64,000 nt of DNA from DATGJX01 sp035279385 (GCA_035279385.1 DATEHZ010000128.1:14575-78574); one strand, 5' to 3'; positions 25,803-33,340 are shown, counted from the stretch's first letter. The notes: generated by a model not told the origin, from the sequence alone. Numbers and translations are program-made.

Positions 25803-25874
25803 TGGAGCGTGCGGGAGTCGAACCCGCTGCGGTACAGGGTATCAAGCTGTCCGTCGACACCATCGAAACGCCCC
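25803..25874 (-). ncRNA. tmRNA-like tRNA domain without a mRNA-like domain (72 nt)
   Basis: Read on the minus strand, GGGGCGT pairs fully with ACGCTCC to form a 7-bp acceptor stem (one G-U), followed by discriminator A. The T arm is GCGGG-TTCGACT-CCCGC, one base from the E. coli tmRNA T arm. The D-loop region GGTGTCGACGG matches 9 of 11 bases of the tmRNA hallmark GGATTCGACGG. Only about 23 nt lie between, with a short hairpin ACAG...CTGT, so there is no tag-coding or pseudoknot region. CCA is not encoded (A then GCC). It lies 34 nt after rfbD on the same strand. It could be a decayed or minimal ssrA, or an integration scar. Confidence 0.5.
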
Positions 25875-25908
25875 AGCGAGATTCAATCACGGCGAAGGCC
25901 TTGCTCCG

Positions 25909-26778
25909 CTAGATAAGCGCGCGGTCGCGGATGTAGGCGGCGACGGCGTCTTGCCAGGACGGCAGTGAAATGCCTAATGCGTGCAGTTTTGCGTTTTCGA
26001 GTGCGGAGAATGCGGGACGGCGCACGCGGGACGGCCAGTCTTTGTACGATACGGCTTCAATCGGATAGTCGATGCCGGCGACGCGCAGCGCTTCGCTTGC
26101 AAAGTCGTACCAGGTGACAGGGCCTTCGTTCACCACGTGATACAGACCATACGGCGCGTTCGACTGCAGCAATTGGAGTATGCCTTGCGCCAAGTGCGGC
26201 GCGTACGTCGGAGAGACGGTTTGGTCGCGCACGATGCGAACCGGTTCGCCGCTGCGCGCTTGCGTGATGATGCGATCGATGAACGTGTGGCCTTTACTCG
26301 TACTGGCGCGCGTTGCATACACGCCGCACGTGCGCACCACGTACGCTCGCGATTGCAGACGCTGCACCAGCAATTCACCGGCATATTTGGAAACGCCGTA
26401 CGCGCTAATCGGATGCGGCGTGTCGTTCTCCGTATACGGCCGTCCGAGTTCACCGTCGAAGACGTAGTCGGTGCTCACGGTCACGAAGATGCTGCCGCGC
26501 GCCGCGCAGGCCTCCGCCATAGCATTGACCGCAACCGCATTCGCAAGCAGCGCGCTGTGCGGTTCGCTTTCGCACCGCTCGACGTTATGAAAAGCCGCGC
26601 AGTTCAGCACGACGTCCGGCGCATGCTGCTCGATAGCACCCGCCACCGCCTCGGTATTGGTAATGTCGACGTCGGTATGCGCGGGGGCGACGAACTCCAC
26701 GCCCTCCCAGCCGCGGCGGATCTCGCCGCCGAGTTGACCGGAGCCGCCAAAAATTAACACACGATGCGGTAAAGGCAC
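25909..26778 (-). CDS. rfbD: dTDP-4-dehydrorhamnose reductase
   Basis: A 289-residue SDR enzyme, the last step of dTDP-L-rhamnose synthesis. It has F-G-G-S-G-Q-L-G-G-E (NADPH loop), S-T-D-Y-V-F-D-G, catalytic Y-G-V-S-K, and V-R-T-C-G-V-Y. The GTG at 26778 was chosen because the Rossmann strand begins six codons later and the length then matches RmlD; longer in-frame starts add unrelated residues. A purine-rich GGGGAGACTAGGAAC precedes it. rfbC sits 17 kb away at 43662. rfbA and rfbB are not in the window. It is transcribed away from the ECF sigma gene. Confidence 0.9.
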   Translation of the reverse strand: MPLPHRVLIFGGSGQLGGEIRRGWEGVEFVAPAHTDVDITNTEAVAGAIEQHAPDVVLNCAAFHNVERCESEPHSALLANAVAVNAMAEACAARGSIFVTVSTDYVFDGELGRPYTENDTPHPISAYGVSKYAGELLVQRLQSRAYVVRTCGVYATRASTSKGHTFIDRIITQARSGEPVRIVRDQTVSPTYAPHLAQGILQLLQSNAPYGLYHVVNEGPVTWYDFASEALRVAGIDYPIEAVSYKDWPSRVRRPAFSALENAKLHALGISLPSWQDAVAAYIRDRALI

Positions 26779-26852
26779 GTTCCTAGTCTCCCCGGTGGCG
26801 GAGCCGCTTCCTGCAAGCAAGCCAAGCGCTCCGGCCGGCCCTCGCCGGCGCC

Positions 26853-26880
26853 TGTAACAAACCCCCGGCACGGCGGTAGA
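26853..26880 (+). promoter_or_regulatory. Possible ECF-type promoter for the sigma factor operon
   Basis: TGTAACAA followed after about 17 nt by GGTAGA, resembling ECF -35/-10 elements and placed about 30 nt before the sigma gene start. Weak evidence from pattern only. Confidence 0.25.
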
Positions 26881-26909
26881 AGCCACCAAGAACCCGAACT
26901 TTGAGGAGC

Positions 26910-27545
26910 ATGGAGATCGGAGAGCAGAGCGACGAGGCTCTGGTGCGGCGGGTCCGTAGCGGCGAGCGCGAGCTCTTCTCCATCTTGGTGGACCGTTACA
27001 AACGTGGAATCGCAAATTTCATCAGCGCCGGAGTACGCAGCCCCTCGGACGTCGCCGACCTCTCGCAGGAGACGTTCCTGCGAGCGTACGCGCACCTGGA
27101 CACGTTCAATCCCGCGCTCGGCAAATTTTCCACGTGGATCTATCAAATCGCGCGCAACGTCGTGCGCACGTACTTGGGAAAATCCCAGCGACGCGTCCCA
27201 ACGCAAGAATTGCCGGAAGATCAAACGCTGGAAAACGCGCTTCCAGATCTCTCACATGAAGGCGATCCGTCCGGCGGCGTGCTTCGCCAGGAAGCGGAAC
27301 GCGAGCTGCGCGAGGCGCTCGCAGAACTGCCCGAGCGGACCAGAACCGTGCTGACGCTGCGGTATTACAACAACATGGAATACCACACGATCGCGAGCAC
27401 GCTCGGACTCTCGCTCGGGAACGTGAAAACGCTCATTCACCGCGGCAAGATCGCGCTCGCGCAAAAGATGCGTGAGAAAGAACGCCATGCCGTACATCAT
27501 GCAAAGGCCAAAGGAGGTGCTCCGCGTGCGATGCTCGTCCTGTGA
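26910..27545 (+). CDS. ECF RNA polymerase sigma factor (RpoE-like)
   Basis: A 211-residue sigma-70 family factor. Region 2 (about 12-80) includes D-L-S-Q-E-T-F-L-R-A-Y and F-S-T-W-I-Y-Q-I-A-R-N for -10 recognition. Region 4 (about 130-185) includes L-P-E-R-T-R-T-V-L-T-L-R-Y-Y and G-N-V-K-T-L-I-H-R-G for -35 recognition. The start is not certain: the ATG at 26910 has GAGGAG only 1 nt before it, while an in-frame TTG lies 9 nt upstream. The next gene is a zinc-finger anti-sigma factor overlapping by 20 nt, the usual partner arrangement. The inducing signal cannot be told. Confidence 0.92.
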   Translation: MEIGEQSDEALVRRVRSGERELFSILVDRYKRGIANFISAGVRSPSDVADLSQETFLRAYAHLDTFNPALGKFSTWIYQIARNVVRTYLGKSQRRVPTQELPEDQTLENALPDLSHEGDPSGGVLRQEAERELREALAELPERTRTVLTLRYYNNMEYHTIASTLGLSLGNVKTLIHRGKIALAQKMREKERHAVHHAKAKGGAPRAMLVL

Positions 27546-28086
27546 GCCGCTGCTCGATCGCTACACCGAAGGCACGCTGACGCCGCGCCAGATGATCGAC
27601 GTCTCCGCGCATCTGCGCGGATGCGCGTCGTGCCGCGAGCTGCTGAACGAACTCAAAGTCGTGGACGGATTGTTCGCGACGACGCGCCGGCCCGATCTCG
27701 CGGAGAATTTCACCTTCGCCGTCATGGCTGAAGTACGCGCGCTGCCGGCGCCGCGTGCGCGCCAGCACGCGATTTGGGCTTTCCTCGTGCTCTACCCCGC
27801 GGCAGCGTGGGTGGCCGGCGTGCTCGCGATGGTGTTGACCGGTACGTCGCCCGCAGCCGTCATCGCCGGCATTTCGAGCGCGCTCGCGCGCATCGGCATC
27901 GTATCGAGCGGCGTTTCAGCGACGCTCTCGCACGGTCTGGGTCATTTTACGCCGACGCTTGCGGCGTTCGGCGCGGGTGTACTTGCTATCGACCTTGCGC
28001 TCGGGTGCGCGTTCGCGCTGCTCTATTTCGTCATTCGCCCGCGCGTCGCAGCGCGGCTCGCTTCAGTCCCGGAGTCGCTATCATGA
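27526..28086 (+). CDS. Membrane-bound zinc-finger (ZAS) anti-sigma factor
   Basis: A 186-residue protein with an N-terminal zinc-finger anti-sigma domain: Cys3, Cys6 and the H-x3-C-x2-C core (His29, Cys33, Cys36). The domain should hold the sigma factor inactive. Two or more hydrophobic segments follow (about 88-115 and 145-172), placing it in the inner membrane. The GTG at 27526 is preceded by AAAGGAGGT at 7-nt spacing, which decides the start inside the 3' end of the sigma gene. It ends in an ATGA junction with the next gene. Confidence 0.88.
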   Translation: MRCSSCEPLLDRYTEGTLTPRQMIDVSAHLRGCASCRELLNELKVVDGLFATTRRPDLAENFTFAVMAEVRALPAPRARQHAIWAFLVLYPAAAWVAGVLAMVLTGTSPAAVIAGISSALARIGIVSSGVSATLSHGLGHFTPTLAAFGAGVLAIDLALGCAFALLYFVIRPRVAARLASVPESLS

Positions 28087-28961
28087 AGTATCGCATTTCG
28101 CTCGTCTTGAGTCTGCTTGCCGTCGTCGTTCTTGCCGCCGCCGCTCCGGCGAGCGCGCGGACGATCGACCACGGCATCACCGCGTTCGGCTCGAGCGTGA
28201 ACGTCCCCGAAGACGAGGAAGTCAAAGGCGACGTCACGGTCATCGGCGGCGAGGCGACGATCGACGGGCGCATCGACGGCGACTTGAACGTCATCGGCGG
28301 TACGTGGAGCAGAGGCCCGAACGCCGTTATCACGGGCGATATCAACGATCTCGGCGGCACGAGTCTGGCCACGTACGTGCCGTTCATGCCGTCGGCAAGC
28401 ACCGCGTCGACGATGGCGCACGAGAATCACAAACTGATGATGTGGCTTGCGTACAGCGTGATCGTGCTGCTGGCGTTCCTGCTCTTCCCGGTGCGCGTGC
28501 GCGCTGCGCTAGGTCGCGTCGAGCATCATCCGGGACTCTCCGCGGGAGTGGGCGTGCTCGCGCTCGTCGCGGTCTTTCCGATCATGATTTTGCTGGCCAT
28601 CAGTTTCATCGGCTGGCCGCTCATACCGGTGGAGATCCTTGCGGTGTTTGCCGCGATTCTCATCGGGCACGCGGCGGTGAGCATGCTCATCGGACGCCGC
28701 TTGTACGAACTGATTTTGCCGCGCACGACGCCTTCGCCGATTGCCGCGCTGATTCTGGGTCTCATCGTGGTGAGCGCCGCCGGCATCGTTCCGGTGCTCG
28801 GCCCGCTCGTGATGTGCCTCGTGTGGCTGGTCGGCCTCGGCGCCGCGATTCTCGCTTTCGTGCGCGAGACCGCGTTCATGGGACCGGCCTCGGCGACGGC
28901 TGCCGCACCGGGCGGCGGTCCGCGCCCGCCGATCGGCGGCCCGCCGATGCGCGCGTCGTGA
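28083..28961 (+). CDS. Exported polytopic membrane protein with bactofilin-like repeat segment
   Basis: A 292-residue protein. It has a signal peptide (about 1-25, ending A-S-A-R). A short beta-helix-like region follows (about 38-80) with repeating V-K-G-D-V-T-V-I-G-G and I-D-G-D-L-N-V-I-G-G, as in bactofilins. Four or so membrane spans then occupy about 115-265, and the tail is Gly/Pro-rich. The ATG overlaps the anti-sigma stop (ATGA), so it is part of the ECF operon. Genes of this layout often occur next to ECF/anti-sigma pairs as regulon members of unknown role. A cell-envelope function is likely but unproven. Confidence 0.78.
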   Translation: MKYRISLVLSLLAVVVLAAAAPASARTIDHGITAFGSSVNVPEDEEVKGDVTVIGGEATIDGRIDGDLNVIGGTWSRGPNAVITGDINDLGGTSLATYVPFMPSASTASTMAHENHKLMMWLAYSVIVLLAFLLFPVRVRAALGRVEHHPGLSAGVGVLALVAVFPIMILLAISFIGWPLIPVEILAVFAAILIGHAAVSMLIGRRLYELILPRTTPSPIAALILGLIVVSAAGIVPVLGPLVMCLVWLVGLGAAILAFVRETAFMGPASATAAAPGGGPRPPIGGPPMRAS

Positions 28962-28969
28962 GTGCGAAG

Positions 28970-29311
28970 CTAGAACTCTAAAAGCGCTGCAACGCGCGCG
29001 AGCACTTCGTCCAAAACGTTTTGCGGCGCGCGCTCGCGAAACTCGATGCGCCGCGCGCGCCAGTCGAACGAATGAATGTGGTCTGCAAGAACCACGCCAC
29101 ATGTTTCGCCGGTCTCATCAAGCGGCACCTCAAATCGAAGGCCTTTCGCGCGACTAGAGATCGGGCAAATCAAAGCGAGTCCGGATCGGGCATTGTAGCG
29201 CCCGGATGAGAGAACGAGCGCCGGTCGCCGTTTCCCGTGCTCATGACCACCGTGCGGATCGAAATCGATCCACACAATGTCGCCGCGATCGGGATGAGCG
29301 TTTACGCTCAT
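28970..29311 (-). CDS. mazF: MazF/PemK-family endoribonuclease toxin
   Basis: A 113-residue type II toxin that cleaves mRNA. It has the MazF fold start G-D-I-V-W-I-D-F-D-P, the conserved K-R-R-P-A-L-V-L-S, I-C-P-I-S-S-R and C-G-V-V-L-A-D-H-I. The ATG at 29311 overlaps the mazE stop (ATGA), giving antitoxin-first coupled translation; an in-frame upstream ATG is within mazE. It is convergent with the membrane-protein gene ending at 28961, with 8 nt between stops. Confidence 0.93.
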   Translation of the reverse strand: MSVNAHPDRGDIVWIDFDPHGGHEHGKRRPALVLSSGRYNARSGLALICPISSRAKGLRFEVPLDETGETCGVVLADHIHSFDWRARRIEFRERAPQNVLDEVLARVAALLEF

Positions 29312-29562
29312 CCCTCTTCCCAAAACCGTTCCCGTCCAACAAGTGGAACGTCCGCGAATTCATCATCATGAACCGTCTCCGGCGTCATCCCCTGGAGCAG
29401 CTCATCGAGCGTATAACGCGGTCGTGCGCGGCGAATGGTAATTGCCCCGTCTCGCATTTCGACGTCCACCCGATCGCCTTCACGCAATCCGGCCTCTTCG
29501 ACAATCCCCTTGGGGAGCCGAACGCCCAGGCTGTTGCCCCAGCGGTCCACACGTCTCTTCAT
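29308..29562 (-). CDS. mazE: MazE-family antitoxin (AbrB/SpoVT DNA-binding)
   Basis: An 84-residue antitoxin. The N-terminal swapped-hairpin AbrB-type DNA-binding domain includes R-W-G-N-S-L-G-V-R-L-P-K and R-E-G-D-R-V-D-V-E. An acidic C-terminal tail (E-T-V-H-D-D-E-F-A-D) would wrap and neutralise MazF. A perfect inverted repeat lies directly upstream of the start, suggesting autoregulation by the MazEF complex. Normal size and order for the module. Confidence 0.92.
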   Translation of the reverse strand: MKRRVDRWGNSLGVRLPKGIVEEAGLREGDRVDVEMRDGAITIRRARPRYTLDELLQGMTPETVHDDEFADVPLVGRERFWEEG

Positions 29563-29565
29563 GTA

Positions 29566-29578
29566 TATACGAAGTATA
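29566..29578. promoter_or_regulatory. Candidate mazEF operator
   Basis: Perfect inverted repeat TATAC-GAA-GTATA beginning 3 nt upstream of the mazE start codon, where an AbrB-type antitoxin would bind to repress its own operon. Confidence 0.45.
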
Positions 29579-29661
29579 AACGATCGCACGGTTTGCGGCA
29601 ATTCCGTAACGACCGGGTTAAGCGGGCCCCTCCCCGATTTCGGGGAATATACGGCTAACGT

Positions 29662-30867
29662 ATGGCAACCGTATCGCGCACCGCTCGATTCGCGGCGCGC
29701 ACCGCGCGCATGCGCGCCTCTACCATCCGTGAAATGCTCAAGGTCACCCAGCAGCCGGACGTCATCTCGTTCGGCGGCGGGCTGCCGGCTCCGGAACTCT
29801 TCCCCACCGACGAGATCGCCGAATGTACGCGTGAGGTCATGCGCGACGTCGGTTCGCTCGCGCTGCAGTACAGCGTGACGGACGGCATTCCGGAACTGCG
29901 CACGTGGGTCGCGCAGCGACTGAGCGGGCACGTCGGCGCGACGTACGATCCCGACGACGTCATCATCGTGAACGGATCGCAGCAAGGTCTGGATCTCATT
30001 GCGAAGATCCTCATCGATCCCGGCGATCACATTGTGCTGGAGAATCCGTCGTACCTGGGCGCGATTCAAGCGTTCGATGCGTATCAGGCACGGTATCTGG
30101 CCGCAGAGACCGACGAAGACGGCATGATTCCCGAATCGCTCGACAACGTGCTCGCGCACGCCGAGCCGCTGCCGAAGTTCGTGTATCTGATTCCGAATTT
30201 CCAAAATCCGACCGGCAGAACGCTCGCGGCCGATCGCCGCGAGCAGATCGTGCGCATCTGCGAACATTACGGCGTGCCGATCGTCGAGGACGACCCGTAC
30301 GGCGAACTGCGCTTCGCGGGAACGCATCTTCCGTCGCTTTCGTCGTTTTCGCGCGAAGGCACGATCATCTACAGCGGCACCGGCAGCAAGATCATGGCAC
30401 CCGGCATGCGCGTCGCGTGGCTGGCGATGCACGATCGCGAAGTGCGCGAAAAACTCATTCTCGCAAAGCAGGGCGCCGATTTGCAAAGCGGCACGCTGGC
30501 GCAGTACGTCTTCACGCAGTACGTCTCCAAGCGCGAAGCGTTCGAGAAGCATCTCGCGACGATCGTGCAAGTGTACGGCGAGCGCCGCGACGTCATGCAC
30601 CAAGCGCTCACCGAGTTCATGCCGGAGAACGTGCGGTTCAATCACCCCGAAGGCGGCATGTTCATGTGGGCACGCGCGCGCGGCGTCGACACGACCGAGC
30701 TGCTGCGCGCCTGCACGCAGCAAAAAGTCGCGTTCGTCCCGGGCGTCTCGTTCTATCCGCAGCGCGACGTCACCGACGGGATGCGCCTGAACTTCTCCCA
30801 CTCCACGCCGGAAAAAATCCGCATCGGCATCGAACGCCTCGCCCGCGCCGTCCGCTCTATGTCATAA
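29662..30867 (+). CDS. PLP-dependent aminotransferase, LysN/2-aminoadipate aminotransferase type
   Basis: A 401-residue fold-type I class I/II aminotransferase. It has G-G-G-L-P-A-P-E-L-F-P near the N-terminus, N-G-S-Q-Q-G-L-D, P-N-F-Q-N-P-T-G-R, D-D-P-Y-G-E-L-R, and the PLP lysine in G-T-G-S-K-I-M-A-P-G-M-R. These motifs match LysN and related multisubstrate enzymes that act on 2-aminoadipate, leucine or aromatic amino acids. It lacks the GntR DNA-binding domain of MocR regulators. It is divergent from mazEF. A link to the lysine-processing kamDE genes is tempting but not shown. Confidence 0.9.
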   Translation: MATVSRTARFAARTARMRASTIREMLKVTQQPDVISFGGGLPAPELFPTDEIAECTREVMRDVGSLALQYSVTDGIPELRTWVAQRLSGHVGATYDPDDVIIVNGSQQGLDLIAKILIDPGDHIVLENPSYLGAIQAFDAYQARYLAAETDEDGMIPESLDNVLAHAEPLPKFVYLIPNFQNPTGRTLAADRREQIVRICEHYGVPIVEDDPYGELRFAGTHLPSLSSFSREGTIIYSGTGSKIMAPGMRVAWLAMHDREVREKLILAKQGADLQSGTLAQYVFTQYVSKREAFEKHLATIVQVYGERRDVMHQALTEFMPENVRFNHPEGGMFMWARARGVDTTELLRACTQQKVAFVPGVSFYPQRDVTDGMRLNFSHSTPEKIRIGIERLARAVRSMS

Positions 30868-30877
30868 TAGGGTCTCG

Positions 30878-30899
30878 TCATCCTGAGCCTGTCGAAGGA
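30878..30899. repeat. Dispersed 22-bp repeat, copy 3
   Basis: TCATCCTGAGCCTGTCGAAG plus GA, identical to copy 1. Its last bases AAGGA serve as the Shine-Dalgarno site for the gene starting at 30907. Confidence 0.85.
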
Positions 30900-30906
30900 C
30901 ACACGT

Positions 30907-31368
30907 ATGGCTGAGTGCTTGGTTACCGGCATCGCGCCCACGGGCGACGCGGCGCAGATCTCCAAAATGCTGTCCGGGAGCTCGCTCGACGAAAGCCGGC
31001 TCTCCTCGGTCACGAAAGCGTCGGGGCAGGCGCGCTTGAACGCGCACGCGGAGCACGGCGGGCCGTCCTTCTCCAATGCCAGCACGATTATGACCGGCTC
31101 GGGCGGCACGGGCGTGCCGGGGGTCGGCCGCGGGCACGCATCGCTCTCGGCCAGCAGCCATGCCGACGTGCCCGACTTCCTGGGCGGACTGCCGCTCATC
31201 CCGCGCGACCAGGCGGAACACTTCAACGTCGCCATCGCGGAAGGGCGGGGTCTGGTGATGTACAAAGCGACGCCCGAAGAAGCGCCGCAGGTGGAGGCGG
31301 CTTTCCGGTCAGCCGGGCTTCGGAACGTCAAAATTTTCAAACCGAAAGTCACAACGCCGCCAACTTAA
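30907..31368 (+). CDS. Small protein of unknown function, paralog A of a tandem pair
   Basis: A 153-residue soluble protein beginning M-A-E-C-L-V-T-G-I-A and ending with the pattern A-P-Q-V-E-A-A-F-R-S-A-G-L-R-N-V-K-I-F-K-P-K. The C-terminal region (about 90-150) matches paralog B, including the Y-K-A centre of V-M-Y-K-A-T-P. The middle is Gly/Ser-rich. No known domain recognised; the C-terminal alternation of helix and strand resembles a small alpha/beta module. There is no signal peptide. The Shine-Dalgarno site lies in the dispersed repeat. Confidence 0.75.
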   Translation: MAECLVTGIAPTGDAAQISKMLSGSSLDESRLSSVTKASGQARLNAHAEHGGPSFSNASTIMTGSGGTGVPGVGRGHASLSASSHADVPDFLGGLPLIPRDQAEHFNVAIAEGRGLVMYKATPEEAPQVEAAFRSAGLRNVKIFKPKVTTPPT

Positions 31369-31385
31369 GGTATCGAAGGGAAAGA

Positions 31386-31865
31386 ATGGCTGAACATCTG
31401 GTCACCGGTATCGCCCAATCGTCCGACCCGGCGCATCTAGAAGGCGCGCTCTCGGATCCGCCCGTGAACGCCGACAAGGTCGCGGTCATCACCAAAGACG
31501 CGCCGACCGATATGCATCACGAGTCGGTCCTGACGTTCATGCACGTCGGTCAGACCCATCCCACCTCGGACGTGCAGCACGAAGTCATCGTGGGCGGCGA
31601 ATCCATCCTCACCAATTTCGGCGATCCGCAAGTGCCGAACATCAGTTCCGACGCGCGCTATGTCGGCTTCTTCGCCGAACCGCACGTCATCGATCATCTC
31701 GCGGATTACGCGATTCCGCAGGATCAAGTGCAGAATTACAACGACGCGATCGAAGCCGGACGCAGCGTCGTCGTCTACAAGGCCGACAAAGCCGAAGCCC
31801 CGGTCGTCGAACAAAAGTTCAAAGACGCCGGACTGAAGAACGTCAAAACGTTCGAAACGAAGTAG
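31386..31865 (+). CDS. Small protein of unknown function, paralog B of a tandem pair
   Basis: A 159-residue soluble protein starting M-A-E-H-L-V-T-G-I-A and ending F-K-D-A-G-L-K-N-V-K-T-F. It is paralogous to the gene 18 nt upstream. It is rich in His, Asp and Val in its middle part, without Cys. GAAGGGAAAGA precedes the ATG at 31386. A decayed third copy of its second half lies at 33044-33276 beyond the glycosyltransferase gene, showing that this family has been duplicated locally more than once. No function can be assigned. Confidence 0.78.
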   Translation: MAEHLVTGIAQSSDPAHLEGALSDPPVNADKVAVITKDAPTDMHHESVLTFMHVGQTHPTSDVQHEVIVGGESILTNFGDPQVPNISSDARYVGFFAEPHVIDHLADYAIPQDQVQNYNDAIEAGRSVVVYKADKAEAPVVEQKFKDAGLKNVKTFETK

Positions 31866-31950
31866 TTTACGCGCCGCAGACCGGGTTTGAGCGCTGAGGG
31901 GAGCGCGCATCGCACGCGTGCCCCCTGGCGCAACACCCGGCAGGCGACCA

Positions 31951-32799
31951 CTAGATGAGAGCGGGTCCCCCACTCGGAACATCAAGGTCTTCGGTCAGAT
32001 TCTCCACCTGTAGCGTTAGCTCACGCGAATCGCCGAAAAGAGACGACAGCATTTCATCCTTCACCTCGGCTCTATCGTAATATCGCAAAATTGATGCGCG
32101 GTAGAAAATCGCCGCCGTATCAATCATCATGCGCACGACGTCACGCATGTTAATGCGATTGCCGAACCTCTGAAACGTCAGCGTGACCGGGGATTCAGCA
32201 ATTTTGAATCCCATGCGGTTTATAATGACGAGAGCCTCGAGATCGAACGCGAATCGCTTGCAGAGCGCGCGGCCAAGCACCGGTCTCAGCGCCTCGCTAC
32301 GAAACAGCTTTAGCCCAACTTGTGTATCTCTGACCGGAAGCCGAAATAGCGTGCGCGTCAAGAGGTAATAGCAGGTGCTGTAGATTCGACGCAATCGACG
32401 TGTTGCGACGTTTGAAAGCGGATGCCATTTCGACCCGACAACCACGTCGGCGCCTTTTAGTTCAAGCGTCTCAAAGAAGAGCGGCAATTGATCAGGATGC
32501 AGGTCAAGATCCGCATCGAGGAACACCACGTATTCCCCGCGGGCATAACGCGCACCACAGAGCAGCGCGTGGCCCTTCCCGCGATTCTGCACGTAGTGCA
32601 CAAACCTTACGGTTGCATCGGGAAACTCCGCAATCAACAGGCTTTGCGAGGTAGAATCTGCGCTACCATCGTCTACAACGATGATCTCAAAATTGTACCG
32701 AAAACATTGCAGGGTGCGCACCATTTCGGCAACGCTTGCGACGATTCGATCGGCCTCGTTATACGCCGGCACAACAACCGAAATAAGCCGGTCTAACAA
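31951..32799 (-). CDS. Family 2 glycosyltransferase (polyprenyl-phosphate mannose/glucose synthase type)
   Basis: A 282-residue GT-A enzyme. It has S-V-V-V-P-A-Y-N-E-A-D-R at the N-terminus, V-V-D-D-G-S-A-D-S, the nucleotide-sugar D-A-D in V-F-L-D-A-D-L-D, and Q-N-R-G-K-G-H-A-L. These are typical of dolichyl/undecaprenyl-phosphate sugar synthases that feed membrane GT-C enzymes. No C-terminal membrane spans are evident. It is the last gene of the polysaccharide locus and is isolated from the next intact gene by about 540 nt holding a pseudogene. It is related to the glycosyltransferase remnant at 42780-43139. Confidence 0.9.
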   Translation of the reverse strand: MLDRLISVVVPAYNEADRIVASVAEMVRTLQCFRYNFEIIVVDDGSADSTSQSLLIAEFPDATVRFVHYVQNRGKGHALLCGARYARGEYVVFLDADLDLHPDQLPLFFETLELKGADVVVGSKWHPLSNVATRRLRRIYSTCYYLLTRTLFRLPVRDTQVGLKLFRSEALRPVLGRALCKRFAFDLEALVIINRMGFKIAESPVTLTFQRFGNRINMRDVVRMMIDTAAIFYRASILRYYDRAEVKDEMLSSLFGDSRELTLQVENLTEDLDVPSGGPALI

Positions 32800-33340
32800 A
32801 ATCTGGTCTCCTTACCGAAAAATGGCTCGCCCCGCCCTGCCACTGCGACCGACCGGGAATTTCCTGAGAAGATGGTGAGAAGGTATACGGGGCAATCGGG
32901 AACCCTTCCTAGTGCAAAAGCCCCTTATACGATAGGCCAAAAGTCACGATTCGGATCGGGTGCGGCACAAATTCCGTATGCGGCCCACGTGACCTAACTG
33001 GAGATGCCGTCTCCCCCGATTCAAGGAGCCACCGCCGCAGCAAATGCCTAACATCAGTTCCAACACGCCCTGCGTCGGCTTCTCCGCCGAACCGCGCGTC
33101 ATCGATCATCTTGCGGACTACGCGATTCCGCAGGATCAGATGCAGAATTACAACTGACGCCATCGAAGCGGAACGCGTCGTCGCTGTCTACGGAGCGTGC
33201 AGGGCCTAAGCGCCCGTCGTCGAGCAAAAATCCGATGGCGCGAATCAAGAACGTCAAAACATTCAAAACGAATTAGGTTGCACGACGTCTCGATGGTCGA
33301 GACGCAGCACGCTTCGTGCGTGTTCGTCTCGCCTGTCGCC
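32800..33340. other. Gene-poor stretch with decayed sequence
   Basis: About 540 nt without an intact gene. The left part (32800-33043) shows nothing I recognise. The right part holds the decayed copy of the small-protein gene described at 33044-33276. Confidence 0.7.
33044..33276 (+). pseudogene. Decayed third copy of the small-protein gene (paralog B, C-terminal half)
   Basis: Closely similar in DNA to 31636-31865, which encodes the second half of paralog B: P-N-I-S-S, A-E-P-x-V-I-D-H-L-A-D-Y-A-I-P-Q-D-Q and N-V-K-T-F are all still readable. An indel after the N-Y-N codons creates an in-frame TGA, and further small indels break the frame. The first half is missing or unrecognisable. It is a relic, not an expressed gene. 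Confidence 0.88.

Noticed and set aside
25803..25874. Reading the RNA element as an ordinary tRNA-Ile (loop TTGATAC gives anticodon GAT)
   Set aside because: The anticodon stem has a mismatch, the D arm does not fold normally and the GGTGTCGACGG region fits tmRNA far better. No conserved AGCTCAG is present.
25666..25890. 74-codon minus-strand frame over the tmRNA-like element
   Set aside because: It contains the RNA stems and the hairpin terminator, has no Shine-Dalgarno site, and its protein shows no features.
32909..33163. 84-codon minus-strand frame near the decayed copy
   Set aside because: It is the antisense of the small-protein pseudogene; its similarity to the antisense frame over 31437-31985 only reflects the DNA duplication.
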